Part shown: positions 16,703 to 24,169 of the stretch, piece by piece
How positions within the stretch are numbered: the first letter of the stretch is position 1
Layout: the number at the start of each line of letters is the position of its first letter
NCBI RefSeq assembly: GCF_030362795.1
Contig: NZ_JAUCBM010000022.1
Span: 1 to 35,511 of the forward strand
From: Pseudochrobactrum kiredjianiae
GTDB lineage: Bacteria; Pseudomonadota; Alphaproteobacteria; Rhizobiales; Rhizobiaceae
Direction: 5' to 3'
Length of the DNA stretch: 35,511 bases
Notes under the pieces: model-generated
Told to the model about the DNA's origin: nothing
Seen by the model: the letters and a program-made list of their open reading frames with translations, nothing else
Databases searched by the model: none
Position numbers and translations under genes: made by a program

Positions 16703-17599
16703 ATGTATATTAGGCAGCTTGAGGCTTTTAAAGCCGTAATGTCGATGGGAAGTGTCAGTCGTGCAGCGGAGCTGCTTTGCATTTCACAACCTGCGGTCAG
16801 CCAGCTCATTAATCAGCTGGAACTCTATTGCGGATTTCCGCTTTTTGAACGCAAAGGCAAGCGTCTTCACCATACCAGAGAGGCTGAGGCACTGCTGGTT
16901 GAAGTCGAAGCTATGTTTACCGGCGTAAATCGGGTTGTGCGCGTAGCCGCGGCACTAAGAGAGCAAAAATGGGGTGCTTTAACCATTGGTGCGTTTCCTG
17001 CAATCGCGCGGCGTGTTTTGCCAAAAATTGTTGCGGATTACGCTTCTGAGCGGTCGAATGTCGTTTTTCACCTGCAGAGCATGCGTTCGCGTAGTCTGAT
17101 TGATGCCGTAGCCAGTCATCAATTGGATTTTGCGGTTAGTTTTATCCCGGGTGACAGAGATGAAATTGAGAGTATTCCGCTGCAAACATTAAAAGCGGTT
17201 TGTATTCTGCCTGTCGGACATCCTTTGTCTGAAAGGCAGGTGGTACAAGCGCAAGACCTTGCCGGAGAGCCCTTTGTCTCTCTGGGGCCGCAAGATCAGT
17301 CACGTATGCTGATTGATAAGATCTTCGATGATTTGCAGGTGTCGCGCAAAATGCAAATTGAAACCGGTCAGTCAGAAACAGCTTGTTCGTTTGTCGCTTT
17401 GGGGGCAGGTGTTTCTGTGGTTGATCCGATCAGCGCAGCGGGCTGCAAAGAGGGTGAACTTATTGTCAAACCGTTTGAGCCGGATATTACTTTTAATATC
17501 TGGCTGATACGCCAGCGGATGCCGGTTAAATCGACTGTCTCGGATCATTTTATCCGGTTCATGAGTGAAAGATTATCCGCCGTTAGTGCATTTGTATAA
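16703..17599 (+). CDS. LysR-family transcriptional regulator (OccR/NocR-like)
   Basis: A 298-residue LysR regulator. The N-terminal winged helix-turn-helix (about 1-60) reads IRQLEAFKAVMSMGSVSRAAELL and ISQPAVSQLINQLE. The C-terminal inducer-binding domain spans about 90-295, with LTIGAFPAIARRVLPKIVADY and LDFAVSF. The opening resembles regulators of octopine/nopaline catabolism, and it faces a polar-amino-acid transporter operon containing an OCD-fold gene, the same gene company as Ti-plasmid occ/noc regions. It lies between two operons and could control both: divergent control of 16545-10652 is the stronger guess, and 17729-24028 follows in the same direction. Confidence 0.9.
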   Translation: MYIRQLEAFKAVMSMGSVSRAAELLCISQPAVSQLINQLELYCGFPLFERKGKRLHHTREAEALLVEVEAMFTGVNRVVRVAAALREQKWGALTIGAFPAIARRVLPKIVADYASERSNVVFHLQSMRSRSLIDAVASHQLDFAVSFIPGDRDEIESIPLQTLKAVCILPVGHPLSERQVVQAQDLAGEPFVSLGPQDQSRMLIDKIFDDLQVSRKMQIETGQSETACSFVALGAGVSVVDPISAAGCKEGELIVKPFEPDITFNIWLIRQRMPVKSTVSDHFIRFMSERLSAVSAFV

Positions 17600-17728
17600 A
17601 TCATTATTGTTGTTCGCAGCAGGCATACTTGTCGCTGCGCATAAACGAAAATCGAACAGCCGGTAAGAATAAGTCGTTGGACGATGCGCCTGATGTTTTG
17701 CACCTTTGAAAAAACAAAGGGGAAGAAC

Positions 17729-18802
17729 ATGAAGCAATCTCAACATCAGGCATCCCGTATATTGGTTTTAGCTGCTGCTACCGCTCTGACGGGCGTGGCG
17801 CTACCGGCAATGGCTGCAGATATTACTGTTATGGGGTATCGCGGTGCATTTCAGGATAATTATATTCAGGCCGTTATCGAGCCTTTCCAGAAAGAATTTC
17901 CTGATATTAAAGTGACGTATTACGGTGTTCAGAATGCTGCGACATCACTTGGTAATATGCGGGCACAAAAATCTTCGCCGCAAACTGATGCGGTTATTTA
18001 TGATCTTTCCGTTGCTAAAATCGCCAGTGATGAGGGTCTTGTCGAAGACCTTGATACTGCTACTCTGAGCAATTACGCCGATCTGACAGATATCGGCAGG
18101 GAGCTTGGCGGTAAAGCCATTCCGATTACATTCGATACATTGTCACTGATCTATAATCATGATGCTTTTCCGCAAGGTCCAACCAGCTGGGAAGCGCTGT
18201 GGGATAAAAAACAGAATGGTAAAGTCATTATCGCCGCGCAGGGCGGTGGCGATATTCAGGCGATTTTATTGACGATTATTACCAACCGGCTGGCCGGTGA
18301 GAATGATTATGTAAAGACAATCAAACCTGCTGTGGCAAAACTCATTGAGCTGGCGCCATTGGTACAGACATGGGAGCCAAAACCGGATGCCTATACACTG
18401 GTCGCCAATGGTACTGCGAATGTGTCGATTGGCTATAATGCCCGTGCACAGTTCTATTATGACCAGACCGGCGGTAAATTACGCTCAGTTGGCCCTTCTG
18501 AGGGTACCGCGACCCAGATCAATGTGATCAGCGCGATAGCGAATGGTAAAAATCAGGACGCGACTAAAACTTTCATCAATTATGCACTCAGCCCTGAGGC
18601 ACAGGCACGTTTTGCCAAGATGATGTTCTACGCCCCCACCAGTTCCAAGGCTGAAGTCGATGAGGCCACACGTGCCCGCATCCCGATGATGAATCCTGAA
18701 CAGCGTGACAAGCTTATCCCTGTGGACTGGATGACGATCGGTGATATTCGCGGCAAGATTCTGGATCCGTGGCGCCGTCAGATCATACCGGCAGGCCGCT
18801 GA
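17729..18802 (+). CDS. Extracellular solute-binding protein (PotD/F or family 1 type)
   Basis: About 357 residues from MKQSQHQASR (17729), preceded by AAGGGGAAG; the longer frame to 17684 is unlikely. The signal peptide ends AMAA near residue 29. The mature sequence begins DITVMGYRGAFQDNYIQAVIEPF and contains PITFDTLSLIYN and WEALWD, typical of periplasmic proteins paired with PotABC-type transporters. Such transporters import polyamines, Fe3+ chelates, phosphonates or opine sugars such as mannopine. First gene of a plus-strand operon with ATPase, two permeases and three enzymes, so the ligand is probably the carbon source broken down by those enzymes. Confidence 0.88.
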   Translation: MKQSQHQASRILVLAAATALTGVALPAMAADITVMGYRGAFQDNYIQAVIEPFQKEFPDIKVTYYGVQNAATSLGNMRAQKSSPQTDAVIYDLSVAKIASDEGLVEDLDTATLSNYADLTDIGRELGGKAIPITFDTLSLIYNHDAFPQGPTSWEALWDKKQNGKVIIAAQGGGDIQAILLTIITNRLAGENDYVKTIKPAVAKLIELAPLVQTWEPKPDAYTLVANGTANVSIGYNARAQFYYDQTGGKLRSVGPSEGTATQINVISAIANGKNQDATKTFINYALSPEAQARFAKMMFYAPTSSKAEVDEATRARIPMMNPEQRDKLIPVDWMTIGDIRGKILDPWRRQIIPAGR

Positions 18803-18849
18803 TTTTCAGCTCTCTCTGTTTTCCATCTTTATGACTGCAAAACTGCTCT

Positions 18850-18867
18850 GCCTGATCTTTATCAGGC
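18850..18867 (+). other. Small intergenic hairpin after the binding-protein gene
   Basis: GCCTGAT (18850-18856), loop CTTT, ATCAGGC (18861-18867), in the 95-base gap between the binding-protein stop and the ATPase start. A compact 7-bp stem with a tetraloop and no U-tract is consistent with mRNA 3'-end protection or attenuation that favours binding-protein expression. Confidence 0.5.
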
Positions 18868-18897
18868 GGAACGGCACAGAATAATTCGGGTTCTGAC

Positions 18898-19983
18898 ATG
18901 ACGACAGATAATACATTTCTGCAACTCAAAGCCGTCTCAAAACTCTATGGCGTCAATTATAAGGCCGTGGATGATCTTCATCTCGATTTACCCAAAGGCA
19001 AACTTCTCGGACTGCTCGGGCCTTCCGGTTGCGGTAAAACTACAACATTGCGGATGATCGCCGGATTGTTGCCGATTACGGACGGCAATATTTATATCAA
19101 TGGCGAGGATATCTCACGCAAACCGCCGCATCAGCGCGACATTGGACTGGTGTTCCAGAACTATGCGCTGTTCCCGCATATGACAGTGGCTGAGAATGTG
19201 GCTTTTGGTCTGGATATGCGCCGTGTGCCAAAACATGAAGCGCAGGCACGGGTTGAAGAGGCGCTGGAGATGGTGCGCTTGCCCGGCTACGGACCACGCA
19301 AGCCGAAAGATATGTCCGGCGGCCAGCAACAACGTGTGGCACTTGCCCGCGCTTTGGTCATCCGGCCACGCATCCTGCTGCTTGATGAACCACTCTCAAA
19401 TCTTGATGCGAAATTGCGTGATGATATGCGCATTGAAATCCGCGAAATCCAGCAACGCATGAATATCACAACAGTTTTTGTGACCCATGATCAGGTCGAA
19501 GCTCTGACTATGTGTGATGTGGTTGGTGTGATGCATAATGGTAAACTGGCACAGCTCGGCACGCCGGAAGAAATTTATGAGCGTCCGTCTTCATTGTTTG
19601 TTGCGGAATTTGTCGGGCGCGCCAATGTGCATATTTGCCAGATTATTGCAGAGAATACCTGCCGTCTGGGAGACAATGTCTATCGCTGTAATACCCATGG
19701 TGCTGCTTCCGGTGAGGGGCAGATTGCTATCCGTCCGCATCGCATCAGTCTGACGCCTAACCGTGACCAGTCTTTGATAAGTGTGACCACCAACAGCGCT
19801 CGTGGCAAGGTCGCGCGGATCACCTATATCGGCGACATCGTTCAATATGAAATCGAGATTAATGGCGGTTACCTGAAGGTCGAAGTGCCGACTACCAGTG
19901 GCGGCCATGGTTTCCAGCTGGGCGATAAGCTTCTGTGCGAGTGGAAACCGGAAGACATGCTGGTTTTCGGAGGTAAGCAATGA
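18898..19983 (+). CDS. ABC transporter ATPase, PotA/FbpC/MalK type with TOBE domain
   Basis: A 361-residue ATPase. Walker A is GPSGCGKTT (41-49), the Q-loop VFQNYALFPHMTV (85-97), the signature MSGGQQQR (139-146), Walker B ILLLDEP (159-165) and the switch His197 (THDQ). From about residue 235 to the end, a TOBE-type regulatory domain is suggested by IAIRPHRISL and the C-terminal TYIGDIVQYEIEI segment. The length and TOBE tail match the importer subfamily for polyamines, iron or sugars. It overlaps the next permease start as ATGA (19980-19983). Confidence 0.93.
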   Translation: MTTDNTFLQLKAVSKLYGVNYKAVDDLHLDLPKGKLLGLLGPSGCGKTTTLRMIAGLLPITDGNIYINGEDISRKPPHQRDIGLVFQNYALFPHMTVAENVAFGLDMRRVPKHEAQARVEEALEMVRLPGYGPRKPKDMSGGQQQRVALARALVIRPRILLLDEPLSNLDAKLRDDMRIEIREIQQRMNITTVFVTHDQVEALTMCDVVGVMHNGKLAQLGTPEEIYERPSSLFVAEFVGRANVHICQIIAENTCRLGDNVYRCNTHGAASGEGQIAIRPHRISLTPNRDQSLISVTTNSARGKVARITYIGDIVQYEIEINGGYLKVEVPTTSGGHGFQLGDKLLCEWKPEDMLVFGGKQ

Positions 19984-20867
19984 CTGCACTTGCCTCTGCA
20001 TCCCATAGCCTTGCGAAGCCGAAGCGTGGCTGGTTTCCTCTGATTGCCGTCGGGCTTTTACTGCCGATGGCTTTGATTAATCTGATCGCATTCATTGTGC
20101 CGGTAGCCAATCTTGCGCAGATTTCCTTTCTGGAAAGCCGCAGTGGCGGGGTTTTGACCGACAATTATACGCTGGAGAATTATCTCAATTTCTTCACCGA
20201 CAGTTTCAACTGGGAGCTGATTTTCAACTCTCTGTGGATCAGCACTTTAATCACGGTGATGACGCTGATCTGTGCTTATCCGATTGCCCTGTTTTTGCAT
20301 CGCGTATCACCGGTATGGCGTAACTTATTGTTTGTTATCACTGTTTCTCCGCTGCTGGTGAGCAGCGTGGTGCGAACCTACGGCTGGATGGTGCTGCTCG
20401 GGGATCAGGGCCTTATCAATGGTATGCTGATGAGCTCCGGCCTAATTTCAGAACCATTTCGTCTGGTCAATAATACACTTGGCGTTTTCATCGGTATGGT
20501 GGAAATCCTTATCCCGTATATGGCGCTGTCCTTGATTGCCGGTTTTGGCCGTTTGAATGTGACATTGGAAGAAGCGGCAGCTTCACTCGGAGCCAATAGT
20601 TTCACCCGTTTTCGCCGTGTGATCTTTCCGCTGACTTTGCCCGGGGTGGCACTGGGTTGTCTGCTGTGCTTTGTGCTGGCTATCAGCTCTTTCATCACAC
20701 CGAAATTGCTTGGCGGTGGTCGCGTCTTCATGCTCGCAACCGAGATTTATGATCAGGCGGTTATCCAGCTTGAATGGCCGCGCGCAGCAGCGACATCGGT
20801 CATCGTTCTCATCATCTTCGGACTGGCTCTGGTCGTGTATTCACGCATTGCCCGCCGCATAGATTAA
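19980..20867 (+). CDS. ABC transporter permease, PotB type
   Basis: A 295-residue inner-membrane protein with about six hydrophobic segments. The first membrane segment is PLIAVGLLLPMALINLIAF. The EAA loop EEAAASLGANSFTRFRRVIFPLTLPGV (about 198-224) contacts the ATPase. Start codon overlaps the ATPase stop. It is the partner of the 20885-21694 permease in a PotB/PotC-like heterodimer; the periplasmic ligand is unknown. Confidence 0.92.
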   Translation: MTALASASHSLAKPKRGWFPLIAVGLLLPMALINLIAFIVPVANLAQISFLESRSGGVLTDNYTLENYLNFFTDSFNWELIFNSLWISTLITVMTLICAYPIALFLHRVSPVWRNLLFVITVSPLLVSSVVRTYGWMVLLGDQGLINGMLMSSGLISEPFRLVNNTLGVFIGMVEILIPYMALSLIAGFGRLNVTLEEAAASLGANSFTRFRRVIFPLTLPGVALGCLLCFVLAISSFITPKLLGGGRVFMLATEIYDQAVIQLEWPRAAATSVIVLIIFGLALVVYSRIARRID

Positions 20868-20884
20868 CCGGCAGGAGACAAATC

Positions 20885-21694
20885 ATGATTGGTACTATGA
20901 AACTGCCGTTTAAAGTTCTGGTTGCAGCACTCTACCTGTTTTTGCTTGCACCCATTCTGGTGGTTATCCCGCTGTCCTTCAGCAATGATAATTATCTGAC
21001 CTTTCCGCCGCAAAGCTGGGGTGTGCGCTGGTATGGTGAAATGCTGCATCACGAGGCGCTCATTAATGCCTTGTGGATCAGCCTTGGTGTCGCAAGCGTT
21101 GTGACTGTTCTGTCGCTGATTGCCGGTATTCCGGCAGCCTATGCGATCCGTCGCTATGAATTTCGTGGACGGGAATTCTTGCTCAATATTTTCACTGCGC
21201 CATTGCTGTTGCCTTCAATTGTACTGGGTTTGGCTATCCTGCTGGTGTTTGTGCGGATGCAGTTGCTCGGCACATTTACGGGACTTGTTATAGCACATCT
21301 GATCGTGACCACACCTTATGTGATCCGCATTATGATTACCGCTTTCTCGACACTGCCGCCATCGGTGGAAGAGGCTGCGACGATGCTTGGCGCGACACCA
21401 TTCACCGTGTTCCGCCGCATTACTTTGCCGCTGATGATGCCGGGTCTGGTGGCCAGTGCCGCACTGTCATTCCTGTTGTCTTTTGATGAGGTTGTGATTT
21501 CGCTATTCATCACAGGGCCGCGTCTGACCACCTTGCCGGTCGAGATTTTCAACTATGTGGAAAGTCGTACAGATCCGATGACTGCCGCGATTTCCGTGGT
21601 GCTGATTATCGCAACTTTGCTGATCATTTTCCTGATTGAACGCACACTCGGCTTGTCCCGCACCATCGGTAAATCTTCTGAAAATACCAAATAA
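20885..21694 (+). CDS. ABC transporter permease, PotC type
   Basis: A 269-residue inner-membrane protein starting MIGTMKLPFK at 20885, where AGGAG stands eight bases upstream; the open frame from 20774 overlaps the previous gene and is not used. It has six hydrophobic segments and the EAA loop EEAATMLGATPFTVFRRITLPLMMPGL. The N-terminal PLSFSNDNYLTFPPQSWGVRWY is typical of PotC-like permeases. Last transporter gene before the enzyme genes. Confidence 0.92.
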   Translation: MIGTMKLPFKVLVAALYLFLLAPILVVIPLSFSNDNYLTFPPQSWGVRWYGEMLHHEALINALWISLGVASVVTVLSLIAGIPAAYAIRRYEFRGREFLLNIFTAPLLLPSIVLGLAILLVFVRMQLLGTFTGLVIAHLIVTTPYVIRIMITAFSTLPPSVEEAATMLGATPFTVFRRITLPLMMPGLVASAALSFLLSFDEVVISLFITGPRLTTLPVEIFNYVESRTDPMTAAISVVLIIATLLIIFLIERTLGLSRTIGKSSENTK

Positions 21695-21738
21695 ACGTAC
21701 TCGCATTGCATAAATGAAGAGACGAGGAGGTCTCGAAA

Positions 21739-22473
21739 ATGGAAAATATCGCCCTTTGGATGTCACAGCCGCATTTCGGATATCTTGAGATTGCCAAGAC
21801 CTGCGGTTTCACATCCTTCGTGCTGGAACTGGAGCATGGCACATTTGATTTGGGCACACTTGATCAGTTTCTGGCCTTCACCAAAGCACAAGGTCTGCCG
21901 ACACTGACCAAAGTACTGGCGCCGACCACAGAAGCCATTCAGCAGGTGCTCGATTTCGGCACAGATGGTGTGATTGTTCCGCATATTCTAGGTGTGGAGC
22001 ATGCCAGAGAAGTCACAAAAGCGGCGAAATATCCGCTAACCGGTACGCGTTCTTATGCCGGTGGCCGCGTGTTTGGCTATAGCCGTCCGGCATCAGATGC
22101 GTTCGAAAAAGAGAATAAGCGAACCAAATGCTACGCCATGATCGAAACGGCTGAAAGTCTGGCTGATGTCGAAAAGATTATCGCGCTGGAGACGGTAGAC
22201 GGTTTGTTTCCGGGGCCTTCCGATTTGGCACTTGCCCGTGGCCGTGGTGCTTATGAATTCAATGATGCTGACAAAGCTGATCTGCGCCGTTGCGCCAAAG
22301 CCGCCCGTGATGCCGGTAAGGCATGGATTATGCCCGCATGGACAGAAGCCGAGCGCCGCTTTGCATTGGATGAGGGCGCATCAATGCTGGTCGTTGCCAC
22401 ACAGAATATGACCCTGCGTCAGGGCATGATGACCACAGTGAATGCGCTTAAAAAAGAAGCGCTTATTGCCTGA
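21739..22473 (+). CDS. HpcH/HpaI-family (class II pyruvate-type) aldolase with altered active site
   Basis: A 244-residue TIM-barrel aldolase of the HpaI / 2-keto-3-deoxy-L-rhamnonate aldolase family, which cleaves 4-hydroxy-2-oxo acids to pyruvate plus an aldehyde. Metal ligands Glu136 (MIETAE) and Asp162 (GPSDLA) are present, as is the catalytic His33 (LEHG). Aligned by eye to E. coli HpaI, its pyruvate-binding Arg70 position is Lys58 (LTKVLAP) and its Asp42 position is Glu30. The GIRG motif reads GTRS. The protein is therefore a divergent member, perhaps with a different oxo-acid. GAGGAGG precedes the start but lies in the loop of a 5-bp hairpin (21719-21734). It follows the permease by 44 bases in the operon. 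Confidence 0.85.
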   Translation: MENIALWMSQPHFGYLEIAKTCGFTSFVLELEHGTFDLGTLDQFLAFTKAQGLPTLTKVLAPTTEAIQQVLDFGTDGVIVPHILGVEHAREVTKAAKYPLTGTRSYAGGRVFGYSRPASDAFEKENKRTKCYAMIETAESLADVEKIIALETVDGLFPGPSDLALARGRGAYEFNDADKADLRRCAKAARDAGKAWIMPAWTEAERRFALDEGASMLVVATQNMTLRQGMMTTVNALKKEALIA

Positions 22474-22507
22474 TTTTATTTTTATTAAATAAGCTTGGAG
22501 GAGCATG

Positions 22508-23350
22508 ATGAAAGTAAGTTTGATCCAGACCAATCCGCAGGCTGATAAAGCAGCCAATCTGGCCACAACCCGCAAACTGATGGAAGATGCAGTGCGTACA
22601 GATGCGCCGGATCTGATTGTTCTGCCGGAGTATTTTGAATATTACGGTGGCAGTCCTGAGGGCAAGCTGAACGAGGCAGAAACCGCACCAAATGGTGCTG
22701 CCTATAAAATGGCGCAGGATTTTGCCCGTGAACATAAAGTTTTCGTGCATGCAGGTACGATTATGGAGAAAGTTGAAGGCGAAGCACGGATTTATAATTC
22801 GACTTTTGTCTTTGACCGTTCGGGCAAAGAAGTTGCCCATTATCGCAAAATTCATATGTTCGATATCGTTGCACCGGATGGCACAGCTTATAAAGAATCC
22901 GCAACGGTGAAACCGGGTGAAGATGTTGTGGTCTATGATCTCGACGGTTTCAAAGTCGGTTGTGCCATTTGCTACGATATTCGGTTTGCTGAACTGTATC
23001 TCGAACTGGAAAAGGCCGGTGTTGATATCATCATTCTGCCTGCCGCATTCACCTTGCAGACAGGTAAAGACCATTGGGAAGTACTGGCACGCGCTCGCGC
23101 GATTGAAACCCAGACCTATTTCGTGGCCTGCGGACAGACCGGCGCCGTGGTGAGCGGCGGCGAGAAGCGTCACACTTACGGACATTCTCTGGTCTGTGAT
23201 CCTTGGGGGCATGTCGTCGCCCGTGCATCAGACGGCGTGGGTTTTGTCACCGCCAGAATTGACCGTGAGCAGATCAACCGCGTGCGCGCCTTAATTCCAA
23301 TGGTGCAGCACCGCCGATTAGGCAAACGTCACGAAGCCTGTGCAGTGTAA
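22508..23350 (+). CDS. Nitrilase-superfamily carbon-nitrogen hydrolase (omega-amidase-like)
   Basis: A 280-residue amidase-fold protein. The catalytic Glu41 (LPEYFE), Lys114 (HYRKIHMFD) and Cys155 (GCAICYDIRF) are all present. The KIHMFDI stretch and CYDIRFAELY are typical of the Nit1/Nit2 group that hydrolyses omega-amides such as 2-oxoglutaramate or deaminated glutathione. ATG at 22508 gives the better spacing to GGAGG than ATG at 22505. It is encoded between an HpaI-type aldolase and an RraA-like protein, suggesting it releases ammonia from an amide to make the acid the aldolases use. No signal peptide; cytoplasmic. Confidence 0.9.
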   Translation: MKVSLIQTNPQADKAANLATTRKLMEDAVRTDAPDLIVLPEYFEYYGGSPEGKLNEAETAPNGAAYKMAQDFAREHKVFVHAGTIMEKVEGEARIYNSTFVFDRSGKEVAHYRKIHMFDIVAPDGTAYKESATVKPGEDVVVYDLDGFKVGCAICYDIRFAELYLELEKAGVDIIILPAAFTLQTGKDHWEVLARARAIETQTYFVACGQTGAVVSGGEKRHTYGHSLVCDPWGHVVARASDGVGFVTARIDREQINRVRALIPMVQHRRLGKRHEACAV

Positions 23351-23362
23351 GGAACTTTCATC

Positions 23363-24028
23363 ATGTATGTTATTAATGCAATGCCTGAACAGGTGGAACA
23401 GGCTGATCTGGATTTGTTGTCCGGTGTGGAAACGGCAACTGTCGGCCACTGGCGTTTCTTTGGCTTTATGAATCATTCAATTCAACCGCTGCTGCCAAAG
23501 CGCCGGATAGTCGGTACTGCCGTAACCATTGCCATTCCGGGGCCGGATTCAACTTTGTTGCATCATATCACCGGTATGCTGCGTCCGGGCGATGTGCTGG
23601 TGGTCGATCGTATGGGCGATGATCGTTATGCCTGTTGGGGTGGAGGTGTAACAATTGCCGCTAAAGCTGCCGGTGCAGTGGCTGGCATTGTAGATGGCCC
23701 TTGCACCGATTTGACCGAGATTGAGGATTCCGACTTCCCGATGTGGGCGCGCGGTATTTCACCAATCACTACCCGTCTTTATGATCTGGGCGGCGGGATC
23801 AATATTCCGGTTTCTTGTGGCGGCGTGGTTGTCAATCCGGGCGATGCCATTCTTGCCGATGAAAGCGGCGTGCTGGTGCTGCCGCGCGGTGAAGTCAACG
23901 AGGTTGCAACCAAAGCCTTAGCCATTCAGGAACGCGGGAAAGAGCGGGAAGCATCGGTCAAGACCGGGCTGAAACTGGGTGAAGTCTCCGGCGCATCAGA
24001 CAAAGTCAAAGCACGGATGGCGGTATAA
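23363..24028 (+). CDS. RraA-like family protein (copy 2), conserved Arg replaced
   Basis: A 221-residue RraA-fold protein: VVDRMGDDRYACWGGGVTIAAKAAGAVAGIVDGP (80-113) and VVNPGDAILADESGVLVLP are characteristic. In HMG/CHA aldolases the next segment is an Arg-Asp pair (RDxxE). Here it reads CTDLTEI (114-120), so the Arg is Thr115 while Asp116 and Glu119 remain. Metal binding may survive but pyruvate binding should differ, so activity as a classical aldolase is doubtful. It lies 12 bases after the amidase gene, with GGAA upstream, and is the last gene of the operon. It is clearly divergent from copy 1 at 11626-12285. Confidence 0.82.
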   Translation: MYVINAMPEQVEQADLDLLSGVETATVGHWRFFGFMNHSIQPLLPKRRIVGTAVTIAIPGPDSTLLHHITGMLRPGDVLVVDRMGDDRYACWGGGVTIAAKAAGAVAGIVDGPCTDLTEIEDSDFPMWARGISPITTRLYDLGGGINIPVSCGGVVVNPGDAILADESGVLVLPRGEVNEVATKALAIQERGKEREASVKTGLKLGEVSGASDKVKARMAV

Positions 24029-24036
24029 AGATTAAA

Positions 24037-24090
24037 ACCGGAGCGGAAGAATGAGCGCTGTTGCAAACAGGATTGTTTTTCCGCTCCGGT
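24037..24090 (+). terminator. Branched stem-loop after the RraA-like gene
   Basis: ACCGGAGCGGAA (24037-24048) and TTCCGCTCCGGT (24079-24090) form a perfect 12-bp stem. Inside the 30-base loop, CTGTT and AACAG form a second small hairpin around GCA. It begins nine bases after the stop codon. There is no U-tract on the downstream side, so it could be an operon 3' end structure rather than a classical intrinsic terminator. Confidence 0.55.
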
Positions 24091-24169
24091 GAATTCTCAG
24101 TAGGATCATATCAAAAAATAAGACATAAGCATTCAGTCACATAATATGCGGAGGGGAGACTGCATATCA

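Noticed and set aside
22463-23212. Minus-strand 249-codon open frame opposite the amidase gene
   Set aside because: Antisense shadow of the nitrilase-fold gene, whose Glu-Lys-Cys triad is intact on the plus strand.
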